Below are positions 36,514 through 43,642 of a DNA stretch of 64,000 bases, piece by piece; the first letter of the stretch is position 1; each line of letters begins with the position of its first letter. Position numbers and translations under genes: made by a program. The stretch covers positions 434,001 through 498,000 of the forward strand of contig JADYYP010000045.1 in assembly GCA_020853575.1 (NCBI GenBank), read 5' to 3'. The notes beneath the pieces were generated by a model. It saw only the letters and a program-made list of their open reading frames with translations. It was not told the origin of the DNA and ran no database searches. The stretch is from Planctomycetota bacterium. GTDB taxonomy: Bacteria > Planctomycetota > UBA1135 > GCA-002686595.

Positions 36514-37116
36514 ATGAAGCGCGCGCTCACCTGCGTCCTGGGATGCCTGTTCGCCTGCCAAGCCTCCCAGCCCAACTCCGCCTGGAATGACTCGGGCTCG
36601 ACGCCGCTGGTCGAGCCCGATCTCGCTGTCGCCCGCGCTCCCTTCGATCGAATCGAAGTCGACTGGAAGCAGCGCATCGACCAACCCTACGTGTTCATCG
36701 AGGCCCGCGGCAGCTACACCGGCATCGGCCGACTGCTCGAGCGCGCTTGGAGCGCGGCGCGCGAACAAGGCCTGGAGATTTCGGGACCGCCCTTCGCGCT
36801 GTACTACGACGACCCGGGTCGCGTGGCCATCGAGGACTTGCGCATGCGTGCGTGCATCCCGCTCGACCGCCTGGCCGAGCCGCTCGCGCCACTGGCCTTC
36901 GACGTGGTCGAGAGCACGACCGTCGTGTACGCCTTCGTCGCGGGACCTTACCCCGAAGTGCCACGGGCGTACCCGAAGCTGTTCGACTTCATGGCGCGCA
37001 TGAATTGGCGCGAGCACGGCCCGATCCGTGAGACCTATTTGCGAAATCCTAGCCAGGTGAGCTCGTTCGACGAGCTCGTGACCGAGATCCAGATCCCCGC
37101 AGCGCAGTCGCGCTGA
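36514..37116 (+). CDS. Lipoprotein with GyrI-like / effector-binding domain
   Basis: 200 residues. The start (M-K-R-A-L-T-C-V-L-G-C-L-F-A-C) is a short signal with two possible lipidation cysteines, L-F-A-C fitting best. Residues 50-195 show the GyrI/AraC effector-binding pattern: Y-V-F-I-E-A-R-G-S-Y near 60, A-R-E-Q-G-L-E-I-S-G-P-P-F-A-L-Y-Y-D near 95, and V-V-Y-A-F-V-A-G-P-Y-P-E-V near 145. Such domains bind small molecules inside cells; here it would be outside the cytoplasmic membrane, which is unusual. The 217-base gap before it contains TATTAT at 36419-36424 but no clear -35. Confidence 0.7.
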   Translation: MKRALTCVLGCLFACQASQPNSAWNDSGSTPLVEPDLAVARAPFDRIEVDWKQRIDQPYVFIEARGSYTGIGRLLERAWSAAREQGLEISGPPFALYYDDPGRVAIEDLRMRACIPLDRLAEPLAPLAFDVVESTTVVYAFVAGPYPEVPRAYPKLFDFMARMNWREHGPIRETYLRNPSQVSSFDELVTEIQIPAAQSR

Positions 37117-37165
37117 ATCGATTCAAGTCATCGCGGCCTCGGCGCAGTCCCGTGGCCGGCCTTGC

Positions 37166-38815
37166 TCAGGGTGCAATGCGCGCGCTTTGCTCGGGATAGC
37201 AACGGTAAACCTCGCACGCACCGGACGAGCGTCGGGCCGCTCGCACGCGATCGCCGCTGCGCAAGGCCGCGACCATGCGCGGGTCGAGCTCGATCTCGAA
37301 CTCACTCCCGCTGTGGTCCCGCAGGGCGACGCAGGATCCCGCACAGGACGAGACGTCGAACATCTCCGAACCGCTGTTCGAATCCGGAGCGCACCAACGG
37401 TTGGCTTCGACCAAGCGTGGCAAGGATTCCTCCAGGGGCACCAGGGACTCGACGTAGGCGTCCAGCAGCGCGACGCCTTGCGTCTCCTGAGCCCACGAGC
37501 AGAACTCACGCAACGCGCTCAACATCGCTCGCGCCTCCGCCGGTGTGCGCAACACGCGCCGCTCCGCGAGCCAGATCGACGCGAACAGCACCAGCTCACG
37601 CGCGCCCAGGTTCTCGAATACACCGTAGTCCTGGCCGAACTCCGCGAAGGCGCGCACGACCTGACACTCGGCGCTCGCGGCGGAGCCGCGCGTGCGCTCG
37701 GTCTCCCACAGGAATTCCTCGACCATCGCCCCCACCACGCCTGGAAAATCGGGCGCGGGCGCGCCGTCGATCGCATCGGGGTCGTAGGTCTCCGGCTCGA
37801 GCTCCAGGTCGAGCTCGAGCTGACGGAACAGCGCGTCCAGATCGCGGCCCTCACGGCGCCCGCGATCGAAGGCATCGATCGCGGTGCGCACGTCCTTGGG
37901 CCCTGCGTCGATCGGCGCGCTGGCGTTCGCCGCTTCCGCGCCGTGCCCCTTGGCCAACACAGGCCAGGCAGCGAGCAACAGGCGCCGCGCCAGCTCGAGG
38001 TCGATATCGGTGTCGAACGCCAGGCGTTCCAGGATCGCAGCGAGCACATCGCCCGATCCGAGCAGCACCGCCGACGGGTCGAAGGGTGTGTTCGAGAGCG
38101 CCTCGAAGATCGAACGGATCTCCTCGGCAGCGACTCCCGCGCGCTCGAGAAACGCTCGCGCCGAGTCGGGCGCGTCCTCGGTCGCGAGGTCGACGCGCTG
38201 CCAGAACATCGCTTCGATCTCGGCCTGCGACAAGCGCAGCACTCCGCGCCGCGCCTTGCGCAGCGACTCGAAGTCGCGCGTCAGAGCCGTGAGCAGCTTC
38301 TGGCTGCGGAAAACCCCGGCAGCGGGCGAGACGCGATAGAGCGCTTCTCCGATCGCGAACAGCCGACCGACGATCAAGTCGTCACTTTCGAGCGCGCGAG
38401 AGCCCTCGGGCTCCGACAAGGGGTACTCCCCCAGCGCCGCGAGATCGCGGACCCAGGCGCCTTCGCCTTGAGCGATGCCCGTGATCTGGAACACGCTGCA
38501 ACGCGATGACAACAGTGCGCGCAGCAGATCCTCGGTGAGCTCGACGACTTCGAGGTCCGTGAAGCGATGCAGTGCCCATTCGACGGGTACGCCGCCCAGT
38601 GTCGCGCTCGGGCGCTCGAGCAGGAACCACTCGAGATGCCGGCGAGTCGCGCGTCGCGACTCGTCGTCGAACTGAGTCGGAACGAAGCCGTGGAAGTACT
38701 CCAGCGCACTGCTGCCCAACTCGTCGGGCACCCCCGGCACCCTCTTGACGACGCCCAAGAGCTCCTCGAGCGCACGGTCGATCTCTGCGGGTTCGATACG
38801 CATGTTCGCGAGCAT
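37166..38815 (-). CDS. Hypothetical protein, 549 residues
   Basis: A soluble, acidic, mostly helical protein with no recognised family. It has no signal peptide or membrane span. The C-terminal 70 residues differ in containing five cysteines (R-W-C-A-P-D, S-S-C-A-G-S-C, G-A-C-E-V-Y-R-C) and a beta-rich look, which could be a small metal-binding domain. Starts at 38815 and 38803 (both ATG) are possible. It is convergent with the lipoprotein gene and divergent from the riboswitch promoter. Clean codon usage over 1.6 kb makes it a real gene. Confidence 0.75.
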   Translation of the reverse strand: MLANMRIEPAEIDRALEELLGVVKRVPGVPDELGSSALEYFHGFVPTQFDDESRRATRRHLEWFLLERPSATLGGVPVEWALHRFTDLEVVELTEDLLRALLSSRCSVFQITGIAQGEGAWVRDLAALGEYPLSEPEGSRALESDDLIVGRLFAIGEALYRVSPAAGVFRSQKLLTALTRDFESLRKARRGVLRLSQAEIEAMFWQRVDLATEDAPDSARAFLERAGVAAEEIRSIFEALSNTPFDPSAVLLGSGDVLAAILERLAFDTDIDLELARRLLLAAWPVLAKGHGAEAANASAPIDAGPKDVRTAIDAFDRGRREGRDLDALFRQLELDLELEPETYDPDAIDGAPAPDFPGVVGAMVEEFLWETERTRGSAASAECQVVRAFAEFGQDYGVFENLGARELVLFASIWLAERRVLRTPAEARAMLSALREFCSWAQETQGVALLDAYVESLVPLEESLPRLVEANRWCAPDSNSGSEMFDVSSCAGSCVALRDHSGSEFEIELDPRMVAALRSGDRVRAARRSSGACEVYRCYPEQSARIAP

Positions 38816-38847
38816 TCTAGAGCGCGCGCGCATGCGGCGCGCTCGCC

Positions 38848-38876
38848 TTGACACCTTCACGCCTCACGAGTAGCGT
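38848..38876 (+). promoter_or_regulatory. Sigma-70-type promoter ahead of the riboswitch
   Basis: A perfect TTGACA lies at 38848-38853, then exactly 17 bases, then TAGCGT at 38871-38876 (T-A-n-n-n-T, matching three consensus positions). The expected transcription start near 38883 falls at the first helix of the cobalamin riboswitch. This positional agreement strengthens both calls. Confidence 0.7.
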
Positions 38877-38880
38877 CCTG

Positions 38881-39024
38881 CGCTGACAATCTGGCTTGCG
38901 AACGCGGATGGGGAAGCCGGTGAGATTCCGGCACGGTCCCGCCACTGTGAGTCGCCAGCCGTCGCATCGAACGCGCGCAGCCCGGGATCCGGGCCGCGAG
39001 CGGACCACTGGAGCCGCGTCAGCC
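38881..39024 (+). ncRNA. Cobalamin (B12) riboswitch
   Basis: The core at 38910-38950 matches the conserved B12-element: G-G-G-G-A-A, then G-G-T-G-A-G-A-T-T-C-C, then C-C-C-G-C-C-A-C-T-G-T-G-A. A closing helix GCTGAC (38882-38887) with GTCAGC (39018-39023) encloses a variable arm containing GCCCGGGATCCGGGC. Riboswitches of this class usually shut off expression when cobalamin is abundant. The only gene downstream on this strand is the secreted protein at 39250, about 225 bases on. No clear terminator stem was identified in the leader. Confidence 0.92.
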
Positions 39025-39249
39025 AAGACGACGTCCGGGAAGGTCGATGCCGCGGCGCTCTAGCGACGAGTCAGGATATCCGCCGCGCTTCGCCGCACCT
39101 CTCGGACCTCGAGGCAAGGTCCGGTGCCCAATGGAGCGCGAGCATCGTCGCCACGCTCCCACCGGAGTCGCGCCCGAGTTCCGTCCCCCGCGTCGAACTC
39201 GATACTTCGCGGAGGGATGTCGACGGACGATCGACTGGAAGTTCTCCGC

Positions 39250-40545
39250 ATGCGCCTCGAGCTCCTCGTGCTCCTTACCGCCCTGGCTCTGCCCGCCGGC
39301 GCGGATTCTTCGCTCCCCGGTTTCTCGCTCACCCACCTCGCCAATCCAGCGGGCGCCTCGGCGACGTGCTCGCTCCCCGACGGCGACTTCGTGACGTTCA
39401 ACGGGGTTTCGGTCGACCGCTGGAACGCCGACGGCTCGCTCGAGCTGCACCTGTGGAGCGCCCCCGGCGCGGTCTTCGCCAGCTTCGTCGAAGCCACCCC
39501 GGACGGAAGCGCGGTGATCGTCGGCGACAGTGGGAATGGCGCTGGCGTCGCCGGAGACCTGCACCAGGTCGCGCTGGACGGCAGCGGTGCGCAGTGGCTG
39601 GCGAGCGTGCGTTTCAACTACGACGGCTCGTTCGCTCCCAACGGAGATCTCGTCGTCAGCGCGGCGACGGCGGGATTCGGCAACGGCAACGACTTGGTGC
39701 GCTTGCGCTGGTCCCCCTTGAGCGTCACCAGCATCGGTCATGTCGACGGTCCTTCGGGCCCGTTGGCGTTCTCGCGCAACGGCGACTTGTACTACGCCAC
39801 GCAACCATCGGGATTCCCGCCGCCGCTGGGCGCGTCCGACATCGTGCGCTGGAGCGCCTCCCAGCTGGCTTCGAACACCTGGCTCGACGACACCAATGCG
39901 ACGACTGTCGCCGACCACTTCCAGAGTGTCAGCTCGCTGGCTTTCGACCCGTCGAAGGGCCGGTTGTACGCCGCCGACAACGACTTCATGTCCAACGTCT
40001 ATCGCGTGCTGCGCGTCAAGACCTCGGTCGCCAACTCCGTCGTCGTCGCCAACTCGGACACCTGGATCGTCGCCTTGCGCTTCCAAGATCTCGGGAGCGG
40101 GGCCAGCTTCGACGCCTATCAGCCGGGCGACGGCGTGTCGCTCGTGTTCGAGACGACGGACTTCGTCGCGCTCGATGACTTGGTGACCGTCGCGCCCGCG
40201 CGCCCGACGCTGCAGGCGAGCGGTCCGGGAGTGACGGGTGTCGGCGCCGTCGATCTCCACATCGGCGGTGGTGTCCCCAACGGTGCCGCGCTGTTCACCT
40301 ACTGCCCGCAGACGAACATCATGGCCGGCGAGGTCGGCTACCCACTGCCGAACTTCCTGCACTTCTCGCCCTTCATGCTCTCAGCCACCGTGCGCTTCAA
40401 CTTCCTCGTTCCGCTCGATTCCAACGGAGCGGGGTCACTCGCGCTCTGGAATCCGGGCGGACTCAACGGGCTCTACGGCTGGCAGGTGTTGGTCGGAAAG
40501 GCCAACGGCACGTTGGTCGGAAGCACCAACGCCGTTCAGTTCTGA
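39250..40545 (+). CDS. Secreted beta-propeller-like protein under cobalamin riboswitch control
   Basis: 431 residues. Signal peptide M-R-L-E-L-L-V-L-L-T-A-L-A-L-P-A-G-A at 1-18. The middle (about 20-320) is a series of beta strands with repeated motifs such as D-G-S-A-V-I-V-G, N-G-D-L-V-V-S-A and S-R-N-G-D-L-Y-Y-A, like NHL or YncE propeller blades. The C-terminal 100 residues form a separate beta domain ending S-T-N-A-V-Q-F. The gene lies alone behind the riboswitch, so cobalamin uptake or binding is likely, comparable in plan to BtuG of Bacteroides; that comparison is an inference. The ATG at 39217 (M-S-T-D-D) is an alternative start. Confidence 0.8.
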   Translation: MRLELLVLLTALALPAGADSSLPGFSLTHLANPAGASATCSLPDGDFVTFNGVSVDRWNADGSLELHLWSAPGAVFASFVEATPDGSAVIVGDSGNGAGVAGDLHQVALDGSGAQWLASVRFNYDGSFAPNGDLVVSAATAGFGNGNDLVRLRWSPLSVTSIGHVDGPSGPLAFSRNGDLYYATQPSGFPPPLGASDIVRWSASQLASNTWLDDTNATTVADHFQSVSSLAFDPSKGRLYAADNDFMSNVYRVLRVKTSVANSVVVANSDTWIVALRFQDLGSGASFDAYQPGDGVSLVFETTDFVALDDLVTVAPARPTLQASGPGVTGVGAVDLHIGGGVPNGAALFTYCPQTNIMAGEVGYPLPNFLHFSPFMLSATVRFNFLVPLDSNGAGSLALWNPGGLNGLYGWQVLVGKANGTLVGSTNAVQF

Positions 40546-40565
40546 GCGCAGCGCAGCGCGCCGGA

Positions 40566-40587
40566 CGCCTCGGCGAACGCCGGGGCG
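40566..40587. terminator. Hairpin between convergent genes
   Basis: Arms of nine bases, 40566-40574 and 40579-40587, pair with one G-T pair around a GAAC loop. It starts 21 bases after the propeller gene stop and lies before the convergent NifU-like gene. Likely terminator of the riboswitch transcript, without a T-run. Confidence 0.5.
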
Positions 40588-40647
40588 CCGCGCGCGCGGG
40601 TCGGTGCGTTGGGCGTGTGGCGGCGGGTTTGGCGCGCGACGCACACC

Positions 40648-40935
40648 TCAGACGGCGCGCACTCCGCGCAGCCATGGCGCCACGGCGCGGAGCTTGGGCT
40701 CGAGCGCCTGGAACAGCGTCGCATCGGCCGCGCTGCAGTGAGCGCACGCGCCGCGCAAACGCACCAGCACCCAACCGTCCTCGACGGCGACGAGCGTGAT
40801 CTCGCCGCCGTCGGCGCGAACGAACGGCGCGATCTCGTCCAGCACGGACTGCGCGACGCGCACCTGTTCGGTGTCGCCACGCGGCGGCTCCGCCGACTCC
40901 GCCCCCATGTTCAACCAACGCTCGAGGAAACTCAT
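40648..40935 (-). CDS. NifU C-terminal-domain protein (Fe-S scaffold type)
   Basis: 95 residues, about the size of a stand-alone NifU-C/Nfu domain. The sequence I-A-P-F-V-R-A-D-G-G-E-I near 35-46 and the cluster-binding C-A-H-C (Cys 64 and 67) are diagnostic. Such proteins carry [4Fe-4S] clusters to target enzymes. The ATG at 40935 is placed in the stop region of the upstream gene (ATGA overlap of four bases), so the two are co-translated. Confidence 0.9.
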   Translation of the reverse strand: MSFLERWLNMGAESAEPPRGDTEQVRVAQSVLDEIAPFVRADGGEITLVAVEDGWVLVRLRGACAHCSAADATLFQALEPKLRAVAPWLRGVRAV

Positions 40936-41558
40936 CGGTGGAACTCCAGCGCGTGATTCGGAACGCGCCACGTCCAGCCCCGCTCGCGCGTTTCGACGCG
41001 CGAGCCGTCGTCGCGAGAGCGCCACTCCCGCAGCGCACGCGCGGCAGCCGCGGCTGCACTGCCGGAAACGTGCACCTCGTGGAGAGCTCCAGCGCTCGTG
41101 AACGCGATCTCGACCCGAGATCCGTGCGGTAGCTCCACCGACGACTCCCACACCAACGCCATCAACGTCAGGCAGAACTCAGCCGATTCCTTGGCGCCGA
41201 CCCCCAATTGCGGAAGCTCGTCCGACCGGAACTCGAGCACGATCTCGCGTCGGCGCAAGCTGTCGCGGAGCCACGTCAGCACCGGCTCCAGGCCCCCGCG
41301 CTCTTCGCGCGAACGCAACATGTCCGCGCCCAGCGCGCCCGCGAGCAAGCCCATCAACCAACCGCTCGTGTGGGTCTCGCGGGAAGCGTCGCACAAGCCA
41401 TCGCAGCAGCGCTCGGGCACGTCGTCGGGTGCGATTTCCACGAGCGCCCGCAGGCCCACGAGCAACTGCGTCGTGTTCTGAACGCGGTGCAACAGGGCCG
41501 GCAGCAGCCCCGCGGCCAGCCGCTCTCCGATCGCTCGTCTTCGCCCGCTGTCGGTCAT
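40932..41558 (-). CDS. Histidine-kinase-like protein (dimerisation plus ATPase-like fold)
   Basis: 208 residues. L-L-H-R-V-Q-N-T-T-Q-L-L-V-G-L near residue 20 looks like the phospho-acceptor helix of HWE/HisKA_2 kinases (H-x2-Q-N). The rest has the alternating pattern of a Bergerat ATPase domain but no clear N or G boxes, so it may be a pseudokinase or a ChpT-like phosphotransferase. It is coupled to the NifU-C gene. The ATG at 41558 is used; the frame continues upstream only because it crosses a tRNA gene. Confidence 0.6.
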   Translation of the reverse strand: MTDSGRRRAIGERLAAGLLPALLHRVQNTTQLLVGLRALVEIAPDDVPERCCDGLCDASRETHTSGWLMGLLAGALGADMLRSREERGGLEPVLTWLRDSLRRREIVLEFRSDELPQLGVGAKESAEFCLTLMALVWESSVELPHGSRVEIAFTSAGALHEVHVSGSAAAAAARALREWRSRDDGSRVETRERGWTWRVPNHALEFHR

Positions 41559-41611
41559 GCTGGTCTCGCTCCGCGCGATCGCGCCTGCATGGCGCCGCAC
41601 GACGAGGGTGT

Positions 41612-41699
41612 TGGTGCCGAGGAAGGGAATCGAACCCTTACTCCCTTTGGGGGAAATGGATTTTGAATCCATCGCGTCTGCCAATTCCGCCACCCCGGC
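41612..41699 (-). tRNA. tRNA-Leu (anticodon CAA), CCA encoded
   Basis: On the minus strand the 5' arm GCCGGGG (from 41699) pairs with CCTCGGC (41622-41616). The anticodon stem ATGGA/TCCAT encloses TTCAAAA, giving anticodon CAA for leucine UUG codons. The variable arm is long, as expected for class II tRNA-Leu, and the T arm has the GGTTCGATTCC pattern. The discriminator A at 41615 is followed by an encoded CCA (41614-41612). The gene lies between the kinase-like gene and dapB. Confidence 0.97.
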
Positions 41700-41795
41700 A
41701 CACACAGACGGGCGAACAAGATGCCGTCGCCGAGCCGCTGCGTCCAGCCCCGAGCGGTACGAAGCGCGCTGCGCCAGCCGCATGCGAAGCGCAAT

Positions 41796-42551
41796 CTAGT
41801 CACGACGCTCGAGTGCTGCTCCGAGACCGCGCTGCACGCCGCTGTTCGTCGCCGCATAGCGCACGGCGAGCGTGATTCCCGGACCGAAGGCCTCAGGACT
41901 GGCCATGTCGTGGCGCAAGGCAAGCGTCTCCCCGACGGCCCCGAACAGCACCTCTTGGTGCGCGTACAGCCCCGGCAGGCGCACGGAGTGGATCGGAACG
42001 CCGTCGCGCGCCGCGCCGCGCGCCGGGAACCCGGGCGACGGCGGATCGAAGGCCGCCAGGCCCGCATCGCGCCGCGCCGCGACGATGCGACGCGCCGTCT
42101 CCGCACCCGTGCCCGAGGGCGCGTCGGCCTTGCGGGGATGATGCAGTTCGACGATCTCCGCGCCCTCGAACCAACGCGCCGCTTCCTCGGCCATGCGCAT
42201 CATCAGCCATGCGCCGATGCTGAAGTTCGGAACAACGAGACCACCCAGTTGCGCTGCGCGCGCGCGAGCATCGAGCTCGGTGGTTTCGGCGATGCTCACT
42301 CCGCTGGTTGCGACCACCGGACGCAAGCCGCGCTCGAGCAGCTCACAGGCATGTTCGAAGCCCAAGCCAGCGCGCGTCGCCTCGAACGCCACCCGCGCTC
42401 CGCTGTCCGCGATCGACCTGCGCCAATCGACGTCCGAGCCATAGCTCGCCACGAGATCGAACCCCGGCGCACGCGCGAACCACTCGCAGGCGAAACGCCC
42501 GAGTTTCCCGCGTGCCCCGATCACCGCGACCGCGATCGAATCCGAACTCAC
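41796..42551 (-). CDS. dapB: 4-hydroxy-tetrahydrodipicolinate reductase
   Basis: 251 residues. The dinucleotide motif V-I-G-A-R-G-K-L-G is at 10-18. The substrate motif E-L-H-H-P-R-K-A-D-A-P-S-G-T near 134-147 is complete. DapB makes tetrahydrodipicolinate for lysine and diaminopimelate, hence peptidoglycan. The GTG at 42551 overlaps the ddl stop by four bases, tying it to cell-wall genes. Length is slightly under the usual 265-270. Confidence 0.95.
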   Translation of the reverse strand: MSSDSIAVAVIGARGKLGRFACEWFARAPGFDLVASYGSDVDWRRSIADSGARVAFEATRAGLGFEHACELLERGLRPVVATSGVSIAETTELDARARAAQLGGLVVPNFSIGAWLMMRMAEEAARWFEGAEIVELHHPRKADAPSGTGAETARRIVAARRDAGLAAFDPPSPGFPARGAARDGVPIHSVRLPGLYAHQEVLFGAVGETLALRHDMASPEAFGPGITLAVRYAATNSGVQRGLGAALERRD

Positions 42552-43642
42552 GACTGCACCTGTGTTCGCCGCTCGAGAGCCAAGCCCAGGATCACCAAGC
42601 ACAAGCCAGCGTAGTCCAGACCGACGGCGGCAGCCTCTTGAGGCAAGAGCGAACGCGCGGTCATCCCCGGCAGGGTGTTGACCTCGAGCATCACGGGCTC
42701 GCGCTCGCGGCCGTGCTCGCTGGGGACTATGAAGTCGATGCGTGAGTAGCCGTCGCAACCGGCGCGACGGTGCACGCGCTCCGCTGCCCACCTCACGCGC
42801 TCGATGCTCTCGTGGCCGATCCCGACCGGGGGGCACACCTCGCGCGCCCCGTCGCTGGCGTACTTCTGTTGGTAGTCGAAGAACTTGCCGTCGGCCGGGC
42901 GGATCTCGATCGGTGGAAGACTGGTGAGCGCTCCTCCGCGGTTGCCGAGCACGCCGCACGAGAGTTCGACGCCCGCGATGCGCGCCTCCACGAGCACGTC
43001 GTCTCCGGTTGCGAACACGGCTTCGATCGCCGGCTCCAATTCGCGCTCTTCCATGGTCACGCACGTCGCCACCGACGATCCGCCACAGCGCGGCTTGATC
43101 ACCCATCCGGAGCGCGACAGGCTTCGGACGCGCTGCAAGAACGCCGTTCGATCGTCGCGCCACTCCGGGAGCGAGGAGCACAGTCCTGGCGCGACGGCGA
43201 CGTCGACAGTCTGTGCCAGCGCGCGCGTAGCCAGCTTGTCGAGGCACAACGCGGACGCGCGAACGCCGGAGCCCGTAAAGCCGCAGCCCGACGTCGCGAG
43301 GAAACCCTGAATCGTCCCGTCCTCGCCCTCACCTCCGTGCAAGCACGAGAACACGACGTCGCTACGGCGCAACTCGACCAGCGTCTCGGCCGGCGAGCGG
43401 ACGTGTCCGTCGAGCGACCAGCGACCGTCGAGCCCGATCTCGACCATGCGCACCTCGCGCGGCAAGAACGGATGATGCGTGGTCGCGAGAGCTCCCGTCA
43501 GCGCATCGCGCACGCCGCGCGCCGTCCACAACGACACTTCACGCTCGCTCGATCGTCCCCCGGCCAACAGGACGACGCGCGCCTGAGACAAGTCGGGAAC
43601 GCGGATCGACGAACCCAACGCGGTGGGAGCACTCGGAGTCAT
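42548..43642 (-). CDS. ddl: D-alanine-D-alanine ligase
   Basis: 364 residues of the ATP-grasp family. Marks are L-L-A-G-G-R-S-S-E-R-E-V-S near 26, H-G-G-E-G-E-D-G-T-I-Q-G near 100, P-R-C-G-G-S-S-V near 185 and the metal site L-E-V-N-T-L-P-G-M-T near 325. It joins two D-alanines for the stem peptide. The position usually occupied by Lys in P-x-x-x-G-S-S is similar to the family. The stop overlaps dapB and the start overlaps the next gene, four bases each. Its presence supports a peptidoglycan wall in this organism. Confidence 0.95.
   Translation of the reverse strand: MTPSAPTALGSSIRVPDLSQARVVLLAGGRSSEREVSLWTARGVRDALTGALATTHHPFLPREVRMVEIGLDGRWSLDGHVRSPAETLVELRRSDVVFSCLHGGEGEDGTIQGFLATSGCGFTGSGVRASALCLDKLATRALAQTVDVAVAPGLCSSLPEWRDDRTAFLQRVRSLSRSGWVIKPRCGGSSVATCVTMEERELEPAIEAVFATGDDVLVEARIAGVELSCGVLGNRGGALTSLPPIEIRPADGKFFDYQQKYASDGAREVCPPVGIGHESIERVRWAAERVHRRAGCDGYSRIDFIVPSEHGREREPVMLEVNTLPGMTARSLLPQEAAAVGLDYAGLCLVILGLALERRTQVQS

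Noticed and set aside
39047-39394. Short plus-strand frame in the riboswitch leader
   Set aside because: Arg/Ser/Pro-rich and running into the propeller gene in another frame; no support as a leader peptide.
41559-41783. N-terminal extension of the kinase-like gene
   Set aside because: The extra residues (G-V-A-E-L-A-D-A-M-D and following) are a translated tRNA-Leu gene.
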